Source: Strobilurus pachycystidiatus (Eukaryota; Basidiomycota; Agaricomycetes; Agaricales; Physalacriaceae). From it: a stretch of DNA of 64,000 nt. Numbering within the stretch: position 1 is the stretch's first letter; each line of letters starts with the position of its first letter. The notes under the pieces are model-generated. The model did not search any database. It saw nothing but the letters and a program-made list of their open reading frames with translations, and was not told the DNA's origin. A program made the translations under genes and the position numbers. Below are positions 1-11,700 of this stretch, piece by piece. The stretch covers positions 1,612,001 to 1,676,000 of the forward strand of contig JAHLMK010000005.1 in the NCBI GenBank assembly GCA_019915135.1, given 5' to 3'.

Positions 1-1038
1 TCCATGAAGCGTCGGGCAGAGGCCCCCAGTCGACGGTTTCCCGGATGCTGACATCACGATAAGAGAAGAGAAGATACAAAAAGGAATGGCAAACATACCT
101 TCTCCCCTCCACCATACGAGACACCAATAGCAAGTGCACCAAAGGGCCCGCGTTTGTGCGTCTGCTCCTTCTTGGAGAAATGCACGCATGGCGCACCTTC
201 CTCGATGGCTTGGACAATGGGAGCTTCAACTTTGCGCTCCCACTCGCCAGCGTTGGCGGGTTTGGTGCCAATAACAATCATCAACCGCCGATGGCGGTCA
301 ACGACGGGAGTGGCGACCTTTCCGTCGTGTGCCAGATAGCGGAATCCCTGTTCCCTTTGCAGAGCGTCCGCATCGGTCGTGGCAAACGTGGGATAGCGTC
401 GTGCACCCCCAAAACCTGAGGAGTTGACGGGAAACTCAGAGGCGTCGAAGTCTACCTCCACGGTGCGATCGAGGGCGTGCTTTCGATGCTTGCGGCAGAC
501 GTCCTTGCGAAAGTCGCCACTGATATCCTGCCGGAGGAGGCGAGCAGCAGCGCGCCGCTTTTTAGAGCTGCGACGGCTGTGGTTGAGAGGGAGGGGCAAA
601 GAGGAGAGTACGGGGGGAGGAGGGTCCTGTGATGCGCCTCCATGCCCCGCGGTTGGTGAGCGTGAGGGGGCGGACGGTGGAAAGGAAGGGAGCGATGCCG
701 AAGAGCCAGGCTCGCGCGACGGAGAGGAGCGCGGAATAGGGTGTAGATGACGTGTCGAAAATGGTTCTGGTGCAGGGAGTGGGGGGGATGCAGGTGACTG
801 GGGTCTTCCATTGAGGACAACTCTATAAAATAAAGCAGACACGCACCTCAATCACAGACGCGTCGTCCACCTCAGTGGCATCTTCCAAATCGTCGTCGTC
901 ATCACTGCAGACCTCACCCGCCGCATCTATCTCCGCAAACCTTAGCTGCAGGAGCTCGGCAACATCAACATCAACCACAACCGCCTCACCAAAGGAGTAC
1001 GGTGTGAACTCGCGACCTGAGCGCGTTGTACGCGCCAT
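1..1038 (-). CDS. Transposon-associated gene, N-terminal part (possible TET/JBP-like dioxygenase family), partial at left edge
   Basis: The gene runs leftward from the ATG at 1038 (MARTTRSGREF) and leaves the window. After an acidic first segment, the reading frame from about 820 to 100 encodes a basic patch (KKRRAAARLL), then the blocks DFRKDVCRKHRK, VDFDAS and GVSYGGGEK. A GTATGT donor with a variant of the element's palindrome lies at about 85-99, followed by a short intron and the continuation HPGNRRLG. From memory these blocks match the N-terminal half of a very abundant Agaricomycete family, transposon-linked, whose C-terminal half carries an HxD...H 2-oxoglutarate/Fe(II) domain of the TET/JBP type. 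That catalytic half would lie left of base 1, so the assignment is inference. The join between the exon ending near 846 and the later frame is unresolved; either a tiny intron or a frameshift is present. The nearest upstream gene on the same strand is the basic protein at 1473-2861. Confidence 0.45.
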
Positions 1039-1345
1039 CTGTGGTAGCAATAATCAGTAAATGCAATCCAAGGTTGGAATAGTGAAATGAAGGCAAGTAA
1101 CAAAGGAGGGCCGCGCTCCCTACCCTAAGCCAAGGCGGTCGCGTCCCAAACGTCGAGTCGTCGGGCCATGGCATAGAGCAGAGGACATGGGCAAAGAAGG
1201 AGAGAGAGAGAGAATGAAAAAAAAAGTTAGAGTGAAGGCTTACCAGGAAGGGATAGTAGCCGTTGGTGGTGGTGGTTGAGAGAGAGAAGGTATTCATATC
1301 AACAAACCATTGTCCAAATATTTGGACAAGTCTTCACGTGTTGAG

Positions 1346-4300
1346 GGTAAGTTTGCCATAGCACTTCAATTCCAGTCCATTTGAAGTAAGTTTACCAGAT
1401 TGCAAGAAGTTAATAAATTGCGCATGCACCCCAAATCAAGAAAGCTAACTATACAATACAAGAAGGCAGCAATCATCGCCGCCCACCCCGCCGCCCACTC
1501 GATGGTCTCCGTCCTCCACGTCTTCCCCGCCCGCGCCCTCCTGTCCCCTCATCCCTATCTCGGGGCTCATCCTCCTCGTCACTGCTCTCCTGTTCTCGGG
1601 CTTGCTGTCGTTCACGTTCCTTCTTGCGCGCCTTTGAAGCCTGTACGTGGGCAGAGTTGCGCGCCCGAATAGCCGCTTGCTCCTCCGCAGACAAGTTTTT
1701 CATGTCTTCGCGTTTCCTTGCTGGGCATGAGCTTATATCTGGGTTGAAAGGAAAATGAATGTCTGCTCACCGCCGTGCGTACTCCTTCTGCCCCGCTCGC
1801 CGTTGCTCTTTATGCGCCTCAGCGTACCTTTTCTCCGCAGCGCGTGCCCGCTCACGTCTCTCCCCCTGTTTCTCCTGATCCGCCTCCTCTTGCTCACGCT
1901 GCTCCATCGCTCGTTCGATCAATTGAAGACGCGATTGCCGGGATGTTTTGAGTTCGAATTTGGTGAGAGGGCGGCCGGAGGGGGTTGTGGTTGGAATTGG
2001 CTGGGCCATCAGCTCTTCGATGGGCGGGACCCGGCGGGGTATTACGCCAACGCCAGCTCGGATGAAAGAAGGCTCTCCATCCGAATCGACCTCGGCGAGC
2101 ATAGCCTTGATGTAGTCCGGCTCAGGCTCCGAGGTCGATTCAAGCTCATCGGCCTCATCATCGTCCAGTGTCCGTCGTGAGGACGATGCTTGGGGCAGCG
2201 CAGGTGCAGCGCCATGCCCGCGCCCTCGCCCGCGCCCTCGCCCGCGCCCTCGTCCGCGTCCACGGCCACGCTCACCGGATCCCCGAGTTGTTGGTCGTTG
2301 AGCGCTGCTCGCATTCGGAGGCGGGCGGGGAGAGTGCAACGTTGTTGGCCGACGAGAGCTGCTTGCATTGGGAGGTGGGCTGGGAGAGTGCAATGAGGAC
2401 GGCGATGGCAAATCCTGGACAATGCGGCGGGATGGCCGGTAGGGTGATGGAAAAGGGGACTCGGTGACAGGACGCGGACGGACGCGTATAGGAAGGTGAG
2501 CATCATCGTCCTCGTCCGCGTCGTCCTCGTCCGAAGAGGCGTATGAAACTAACGCTCGCAGCGCGGGTGGCGGTGAAATTGAGCGGCGGGGAGGAAAGTT
2601 GGTGGGCGGCGGCGAGAAATTGAGGTGGGGCGGGATGCTCGGAGGAGGAGGTGTAAATGCGAGATGGGGCGGGATATCAGACTGGGGATTAGGCCTGGGA
2701 TCGGTAGCTGGAGTCAGGCGGGATGATGCTGCGCGCTGTGGTGGCACAGGCGAGTGACGGGCGGGAGACGGGACACCGCCAGCGTCCGAGAATGAGGGCT
2801 CCGGGCTGCGAGCGTGCGACGACGCGTGAGACGGCGCAGGTGAACGCGTCAATGGACGCATGGGAGACGGGCGCGCTGGGTCCAGACGTCAGATGGTGGT
2901 GAGAGTCAAGTTGATGGCACTTGATCGCGGCCAAATCGGGTAAGTGGCTGAGTCCGAGGTAAGTTTACCATGCGTAATCTGAGCCAGTATTCCTCATTCC
3001 TCTGAGCTTCTCATGGGCTGAGAATTTACTATACCATTATTCAGAGTACTAAAACATATTTCAATGCAAAATTAGTGCAGTACATATAAATAACACGGCG
3101 CAATACTTGGAACAAGTTATGCAGCTCCGGTAAGTTTACCATGCAAAAGATCAAATCGTCTATTCCAATATTCTTGAACTTTCGGTGGGCTCGGATGCTG
3201 ATATACCAGGTCTAACCGATCTAAAGACCTGTTCTCACACAAAATTAAGTGAGTTGGACATGGACAAAAGTGCACTTGACTTGTTGTAAGTTACGACCTC
3301 CCCCAAGTGACTGATCAAGCTACATACATTGACCTCCCCGATACTACCACATTTTCCGTCAACCTCCAGCCATATTTTTATGAGCAATCTGGTCCTCAGT
3401 GAGACTCTTTCCTGGTATAACAATCAATAGAGCTTTTCAACAAGACGGACAACAATATTCAGCTGCTTTCCAGACGATGGTAAACTTACTACATTCTTGG
3501 AATCATTTACATCGGATAACAGGAAGTCAAGTATATCTATTTGCATGACGGTTCTGCGATTACAATCCGAGGTATTTATCCAAGTCTGCCTCCCGCTCAT
3601 CCTCTGCTGCCAAGTCATAGAAGGGAGTCATTTCTGTATGCTCCTCGACGTGCATTTGATTCTGACGCGCATAATCCACCACATCTCGCTTCCACTGGTC
3701 TTTTGAAATCTGTAACTCCTCGAATATCTGGGCACTTAAACGAGCGCGCTGGTCATCTGCAGTCTGTGAACTGCCGGAGAAGAGAAACTCAGCAGAGACG
3801 GAGGAGGCCTGGGCGGGAATATAGTCGATGGCAATGCGGGCAACGGTGGGGTAGAGATGGGCGTTATCCTGCCACCACCCGCATAGATCGGTCTTTGTTG
3901 TCACATTCTCCTCGATAGTTTGACGGTAGGCTCCCAACTCTGCCCGCCAGCCACTATGACCGGTTGTGGCGGCTTGCTCTGCTTGCTGGGCACGCAAGCG
4001 TTCCTCACGCTTACGCGAGAAGTCCGAGCGAATGGAGGGAGTGGGGGTAGCACCTTCGGGGGTGGGAGTCGCGGCCGCAGGTGTGGTCCGTCTGGAATCG
4101 ACTGGAATAGGGAGGGTGCGCACGGTGTATTGCTGATCATCGGGAAGATCATTGTTGTGTACATCTGGTGCTGGCTTTGGGTCCTTGGAGGGAGGGAAGA
4201 CCAGGCGATCCTCCCAGTATTTCTCCATCTGTGCATCATTCCTTCAACAACAGGTGAATGAAAATGATGGCAAACTTACCGCAGTCTCAACTATTCTTTC

Positions 4301-5739
4301 GGCCTCTCTCAACCAATTTTTCGCATTGAGGTTGCCCTTGCTAATCTCCTCCTGCTGCTCCTTCTCACTGCCCCAGTGCTCTTCGATCCAGTCAAGCTTG
4401 AAGTAGGGATGTATGACTAGAGATGATGGTAAACTTACTGTCGATCAAATGAAAGTAAAGTACGCACAAAGACCAATGATGTAGGCGGGTTTCTGGTCAA
4501 ACTTGAAGTAGTATTTTCTGAGTTTGGCGATGCCGTTGCGGATGGCGGGGTGATAAGGAGCAAAGGCGGGGTCTTCAAGCTTCTCCTCCCATATTGTGAG
4601 GAGGTCCTCGATTGCAGGAATGACAAGGTACATGGTGGCTTCCTTCTGGGAAGAGAACAACTGCTGAATCTTGTTGATGTCCTCCAGAATAGTCTTGCAA
4701 TCGAGAACTCGTGCCCACTCCTCGTCATTGAGTTGGAAGGCGCTCCATCGAATCTTCTTGCTGATTTTTCCATTGACACGGATCACTGTGATAGGCCCAA
4801 AGCGGTCGTCAGCAGCGACAATAAAGCGAGAGATAGACTGGCGAAGAGTATGTCCCCGAGCAGTCATCCCATGAGCGGTCCCCCATCGTGTATTGCCATG
4901 CATGATGATAGAAAGAGGCTGAACAAAACCAAACTCCCGTTGAATGGAATGGAAGAATTGAATCCGTTGATCGGAGGCCTGAATCTGTGAACAGTCCCTT
5001 AGGGTGCACAAGAATGAACAAATGGTAAACTTACCTTAACTGCGAGGGTCCGCAGTGCTGCAATTACATCCACCGATCCTCCCAGCACACGATTATGGGG
5101 GTCATTGGGATTGTACTCCCAAATAGCGGTGGTTGTCTCCATTGCCGCTGTCTTGGTTATGGCAGACATGAAGTCGCCGACTGCCAAGTTCAGAACATGG
5201 GCCAGGCACCTATCAGACCGGTGAGTAAGTTTACCACAGACCTCAAGGAACTTACATTAACTGATTCTCCACGGCATCCCATTTCTCAAGGTTGAGCAAG
5301 CGATGCAGCTCCTCGATGGCTTCACACATGGTGTTGTTCGGTGAAGCATTGTCCATGGTGATGGGACCGAGCTAAGACACATGGGGTCAACGAGGCCAAA
5401 CATCAACATCTTACCCTCCTGCACTCACCTTCGAAATTTTGCGTTCAACATCGACAATCCCACATCGCATGATTGTGCTCATAAAAAGCCGCCCCAGATT
5501 CTCACCATCATGGGCGCCATGAATTCGTCGGAACCCAATCACTGCATGCTCAAGAGACCACCGGGCAGGCCTGCCCTTCTTCTTCACAACACGTACATGG
5601 AATCCATTCACGCCAAGGAAGTTCTGCTTATTATGCTTAGCAGACCATCCATCACCAACGGCAGATATGCTTCCGATGGAGCGCTGGCAATCAGTGAGTA
5701 TTTATTCTGTTGTATCGATCACAAGATGGTAAACTTACG
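1346..5739. repeat. Left set of the GGTAAGTTTACCAT palindromic motif
   Basis: Copies with at most two differences lie at 1346-1359, 1385-1398, 2958-2971, 3129-3142, 3477-3490, 4267-4280, 4426-4439, 5022-5035, 5224-5237 and 5726-5739, in either orientation; a weaker variant is at 86-99. The core GGTAA-GT-TTACC is an inverted repeat and contains the ideal fungal splice donor GTAAGT. Copies at 4267, 5022 and 5726 supply the actual 5' splice sites of transposase introns. Those at 4426 and 5224 lie inside introns, and those at 1346-3490 lie in gene-free spacers. Confidence 0.85.
1473..2861 (-). CDS. Low-complexity basic/proline-rich protein carried by the hAT element
   Basis: I do not recognise this protein. 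From the ATG at 2861 it is rich in Ser/Pro/Arg for about 190 residues. It then has an uninterrupted GRGRGR run (RGG/RG-like, near 2215-2270), an acidic stretch, and a charged Lys/Glu/Arg/Ala-rich segment likely to form a coiled coil, ending in KEYARR near 1770. A GT donor after that point and a further open segment (1703-1473) with another charged helix and an RGRG tail suggest a second exon, but I could not fit the splice phase cleanly. The gene sits between the transposase 3' end and the left-edge gene, all on the minus strand. Motif copies lie just upstream (2958, 3129) and downstream (1346, 1385). RG repeats plus coiled coil would suit an RNA/DNA-binding accessory factor, but that is only suggestive. 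Confidence 0.4.
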
Positions 5740-8700
5740 GCGTACTCCGCCACCAGCTCTTCCAATGTTTGGACGTAGAAATTGTGGACATAGTTCTTGA
5801 TTTTATGCGCTGAAGGAAGCTCATTGGACCGGTGATGTGCAAGTTCGGAATAGACCTCTGAAAAAGAAGCTATCGTCTAACCACACTATCAATCCTTATC
5901 ACAACTAACACTCCTTGTAAGGGAGATGGGGTGCACAAAGGTTCGAGAGAACAAGGTGCTTTTGGGTAATGGAGAAATAGAGATGTATTCCGAATGCTGT
6001 AGTTAAACTACGAGTTGTTTTTGGGGGTGTAGGGATTCTGATCGAAATGACACAAGAAAACCTTGAAGTCGTAGGCCGAACCTCTTGACGTATGAAGACC
6101 TTAAACAGCGCGAGGCAATGTAGCTTCTACCTATCAAGTGCTCTGGTGTACAAGGACTTTGTCTTGGAATCGTCAGGCCGCTACCGCAGGTTTTACGCCA
6201 CTGGACTGCTAACGATAAGGACTCCTTCTTGCACTTAAACCAAACTTCTAGTGTCTTGCACCGGGACCAAAGGTTCCGAAAGGTGTCTCAGACGTTGACA
6301 ACACTCGTTCAAACTCGACTTATCCCTCAAAGGGAAGTACTTCACGAAAGAGCGTGAGTGCAGGGCAGAACCACTTGCAAACCGGCCTTCTTGCGAATAC
6401 AAGGTTCTAACACCAAGTAGATTCGTTGGTACTTGACTTGGTACGTTGGAATAAGGTTCTTTCGAGTCTTTCAAGGAGTTTGGCAACACCTGATGTCTTT
6501 AAATCTTGGAAAGGTCTTTGGGGTCTTTGGGTACTTTGCAGAAATGAGTCGAAACTCGAGATAGATTCACTACAACGGCTGCGTCTGACTAGCGGCTACT
6601 GGAGGGGGCTCTAAGCTACCGAAATATGGGTCCTTTGGGCCCTTTTATACTACTGGTGGGTTCCTACTGAGTAAGCATCTATTCTAGGATTGGATACATC
6701 GGACTTTCGAGTCATACAAGTGCTGGATTCTTATTGGCTATCCCTGGTCGAAACAACTGCGGCCAGGCCGCTTGGTCCTTTAGCCATATACGCCACCTTG
6801 GCGGTATGGTACAATCCTTGTGCCTAGGAGATCAAGGTCCGATAAGGACTTCGATCCTTAGGTATCTTTATGTTGCAAGGTCCTACGGACACCTGCTTTC
6901 TTGTGGATAGGTTGGATGGAGATCGTTAAGAACGTCCTTTCGAGCGCAGACACTACAGGGGAGTGCTTTCTTAAAGTGGTAATACACCCTGCTTTCGGGG
7001 TGGTCCTTGATCGTGGATCATGATTGATCGGCATAGCGGAAGGCGTCGGTTCGGAGTCCTTGACAGCTCCGAAGATTGTTTCCCCAAAAGGGTTGTGACG
7101 TCCTTGAACTATTTCGGGACCTTCCAGGTCTTTGGGTTGAGGTGCGCAGGTCTCGGGTCGCTCGAACTGAACCGCCTGGAGACCTTTGGACCCTCCTTGG
7201 GTGCGAATGGTTATAGCACATCGTCTGTAGTACAAGGTACACGCAAAGGTACGGGATCTTGAAAGGGATCCAACGCGCGGATAAGGATATTCGGATGAAG
7301 GTGATTGAAGGTTTCGATCGCGCCTGTCCTAAAGGACTTGTTAAGGCGCCTGGACCTTGTCCTGGAGGCTTGCCCGCGTCAAGGCAGTAACTCCTGCGTG
7401 CTCTATCCTAAGTACTTGACTGGAGGTTCCTAAGGTCTTTGGGCTGTTCAGGAATCGCAAAATTCCCCGTTTCTAGTACTGGAATAGTACCCTGCGTATC
7501 ATCTCCCCTTGACTTATGAAATGTCGTCCGCGACATAGTCCTTGGTGGTTCAGAACCTTTATCCTGGGTACCAGGCCGTCGTGACGAAGTCCCCTTTTGG
7601 TTTCTATCGCCCGATGGACCCTCTTTTGCCTAACTTCGTTCCGTTATAAAAGGTCCTGGGACTTGTCCTCAGACCTTTCATTCCTGCCTTTATTCTATCA
7701 TGGCTCCCAAAACTTGGACTCCCATCGCAAAACTGCTTCCCACAACGCCGCACGTTCCGTCCGCGAAGGACCTGATCACTACGCGCGACCTTGGCGCCGG
7801 TCTCGTCGCTTATGCGCTCGACTACGACCCTCCAGCCAACACACCCGACTTCCTTATGTACCTCGGCATGCATCTTACGCTCATCATTCCCAAGGTCCAT
7901 CGTCTGGACCTCAAGAAGGCGTGTTCGAATCCCGACGTGGCACTGGAGATCACCGGCTATGTTGACAAGATCATGGAGAGAGTCCTTGTGTGTACTCCTT
8001 CGCTGTGTTCTTTTCCTGATCCTGACTTCATCCTGTCCTTGTTTTCTTTAGGCCGTCGCCCATGATCTTCGCACCTTTCCGAATGGTTCCAAGGTGTCGA
8101 CGGACATGGCGGTGTTCTTTTTCAACCTTCGCCTCTATGTAGGGATGCTGGTACACCTGCTGGGGATTCACCCTCAGACGCCGACGCACCACATCGCTCA
8201 TATCCTCCAACCTTTGGTGAGCAGCTGCAAGAAGGCGTCTAACGCCCACTTCCCTGGCCTGTCCCCGGGTCACCCTATGCATCCGGATAACGCTTATTTC
8301 AAGCCGGACAAGCTTGAGAAAGGCAAGGTATGTCCGTTCGTTACTCGTCGGTTTCCTACTGTAACCTCTGGATGTCTTCGCTTAGAAGACGAAGAAATCG
8401 CCCGAGGTCGTTACCGAGGCCATGGAGAAACGAGCCGAGACGGGAGACGGCGACGTCGCGATGGATCCCGACTCTTGTGCGCGCTTCTTTCGTCCGGAGT
8501 ACTTTAATTGGGCTGACGATGTGGCAGCTGGCGAGAGCGACGGTGAGGACTCCGTTGTCGTCGTCGGTGATACTGTGCGCTCAATTTCTTTGCCAGTCTC
8601 ATCTTCCTTTATTGAAGCCTTTCGCCAGCTCCAACTCGCCAATTCCTTGTCAAAGGAAGCCGAAGCGGTACGTTCCTTTGAATCCTATGTTTGTCCCGGA

Positions 8701-11700
8701 CGTCCTTATGACTTCTTTAATAGTCATCTTCCGTCCGTTACCTTCCTTTCGCAGCTCTTCCTGGTATGGACATTAACGCCCGTGTTTACCAGAAAGCCCT
8801 TCAAACCTTGGGCGCGATCAATGGTCAAGAAGCTCCTCCTAAGCGTAAGCTTAACGATGAGAACGCTCGCCGTGTTGTAAAGGCGGCCCGGCCTTCGACC
8901 TTTGGAGTCGAACCCGTCGTTCTTAAACAACTTGAAGGCGGTAAGGTGCTTCTTCCTTGCTTCTTGGTTTGCCTTGTTGATTCCTGGTTACTTCCCCTTA
9001 GCGAACCAGTACATCAATGGTCTGTCTGCTGCCTTGGCCCAAGTCCACAAGCGTATGTCAAGGTTGTCTGGTCTTGACGATCCCAACATCTCGCCCAACT
9101 TGGTCATTTTGGAACGCCAGTACCGGCACGACATTATCTCGACCTTCAACGAGATTCGGGGTCGTATCCAAGTCTTGCAGTCGACTCGCGACCTTTATAT
9201 CTCGGCCTTAGACGCGATTGACCAGGCTCAGTAGACTTCAAGGTCCTTCTTTAGCTTAGCTTTCGCCAAGTCTTAACCAGTACTACTCATAGTTTTTCTC
9301 TACTTCGTCTTTATACTGGTTTCGGATTTCTTCTCTACTTGTAGGAGCGGTAGTCACTTTGTTTCCTTAGACTACTCTAGGTCCAGTTGGTGCATAATCC
9401 AACTCCTTTCGATTTGAACCCTTAAAGTTTTTCCTGACCGCACCTTGGTAGGTCTAAGATCGAACTTAGTTCGATCGGCTATCGCCGATCGTACCTACCT
9501 TTAGATAGGTGGCGCCTAAACTTTGCATTTTATCGGTTCGTTCGGACCTTCGACTGACGAGGGGTCCTCTTTTAAGTCGGTCCTGGGGACAGGAATCTCA
9601 TCTTTGATCATGCCCGCACCCGTCCTGCCTTCCTTTGCAGATACGCGCATTCAAGGCGTTCGACTTCGCTCGCCGTTGACCTCCTTTCAACATGACTTAG
9701 TCACAGCGGACCTTGCACTGAGCTGCGCCATGGAGATGTATAACTATACACGCTACTTCGTTGCGATAGTCCGTCATCCGGATGGGACCTTAGCTACGGA
9801 GGACGACACTCGCCTCCTTCCCCAGCTCAAGCCTCCGGTTCATGCCTTTGGGCGCGACGAACCTCTAGACGTCCCAACCTTGCGCTATCTTTTGCACGTT
9901 CTGGTCAGTCCAGTTGATTTTGTCTCGACACCTTTCTCGTTTAACGGATGGTACTTAGGTCCGCTTTCGTTATATCTGGGAACCCGCTTTTCACTTCCAG
10001 AACGGGGCCATTCCTCACGGTTTCAAGGCGCACTTCTTTCCTTTGTACTACACCGCCGTCGAACTTTGCAAGGCTTGGTTCGCCGAAGGCAATACCTTTG
10101 ACGGTGAAGGCGCCCGCTTCCACCTGGGGGACCTGAACATGGACATCCTTGCGAGTCACCCTTGGTTTACCCAAGAGTTCATCGGACCTTTCATGGTGAG
10201 TTAAACCTGGTCTCTTCCTTTCATGTCTTGTGGTCGGCGCTGACCTTAGGAGTAGGTCGAGGCCCACTTTGGTGGTTACTCCGGCTTTTCCACACTCCTT
10301 CGCTCGCTTTACATCGGGTCTGACGACCTGAAGGTCCTTCCTGTTCAGTATGGGGACCTTCCTGCCGACCTTGTCACGGTTATGAAGTGGTGGCCAGAGT
10401 TCCAACGTCAGAACTCTGCTCTTTACGGCTGGGACGACGTCTCCGCGTTGGATAGACCTCCCAATATGTGTCGGTTGATCCCCGAGATCGACCTTCCCGC
10501 CAATCGGGTCCGTAAACAACTTCGTAGTTTGAGGTCCGTTTGTAACTTCTGTGTTTCCAGCGCCCCAACCAGTCGCTGCCTATCATCGATCCACTACTCT
10601 GGCTCATCGACTGGTCGGAGGCCACCGAAGTAGACTACGAACTCCTTGCTGCTAGTATGTTAGCAATCGACCTTAGCCACGCAGGACCTTTCTATGCGCG
10701 CCTTGCGAACCTTGCGGTCCCTCCTGATTGGAGTCGTTTTGCTTAGTCCTTAGATGACTTCTTTTGACCTAAAGGTCGCCTCTCTTTTTATTCCTTACAA
10801 CTTGTCCTTAGTCACATCGCTTTTGCCTGTATTACTTTACTTGCAACGCAGTTCCTTGTGGGCCCTTTCGACTTCCAAGGTCCTTAGCCTCCGACCTTTG
10901 CGACCTTTGGTGTATCAAGGAGAGTCCTGGACTCTCCCCTTGACTTAAGGTTTCAACTAAGGTCTTTGTTCTGGTTTCCTTAGTGTTTCCACACGGTTCT
11001 TTGAGTACAAGAAGTTGTAAATTTTTATATAAAATACAACGGGGCGGGCGATGCGTATATGAGTGTCCATTTTGGCACTGTGACTAGGTTGCATGTACAT
11101 ATATAAAGAAAAACATAGCGGCGGGATGCTACTAACGTCCCACCGCTATCTCGGCGATCTTCCTGAATTTCCTTCGGCTCTTCTCACTCAGGGAGAAGTA
11201 CAACGCCAGGACCTTGTCCACGTCCTCGGCGGGGTCGACGCGGCTGGTGGAGGCGGAGGACGTCGCACCTTGACGGCTGGCTCCTTCGCCCTTGTCCTGT
11301 CGTTGGACCGCGCTGATCGAAGTGGTGGCCCCCTTCGAGGACTTGGTCGAGGCGGGAGGCGGGGCGGCGCTAACCTTTCCCTTTTGGAGGCGGGTGCGGG
11401 GCGCGTGGACCTCCTTGATGTCGGAGTCGCCGGTTCCCTCTTCGTCCGACGTCTCTTCCTTCTTGGCCTTGCCCTTCTTCCCGGCGGCGCTCTCGACGCG
11501 ACGACGTTTCGCCGCGGGCTCGTCCTTCTTCCGCTGCTTCTCCTCCTTCCACCGCTGGTCCGCTTCCTTGGCGATAGCTTGCGCGGCGTCGGAGTAGTCC
11601 TGGTGGCGCCGGGCCCGGATCTGAGAGTCGGGCTTGTTCCTCGCCACAGCCTGCAACTGGGCGCGGACCTTCAACGCGACCTCCTTCCACGGCTCGGGGA

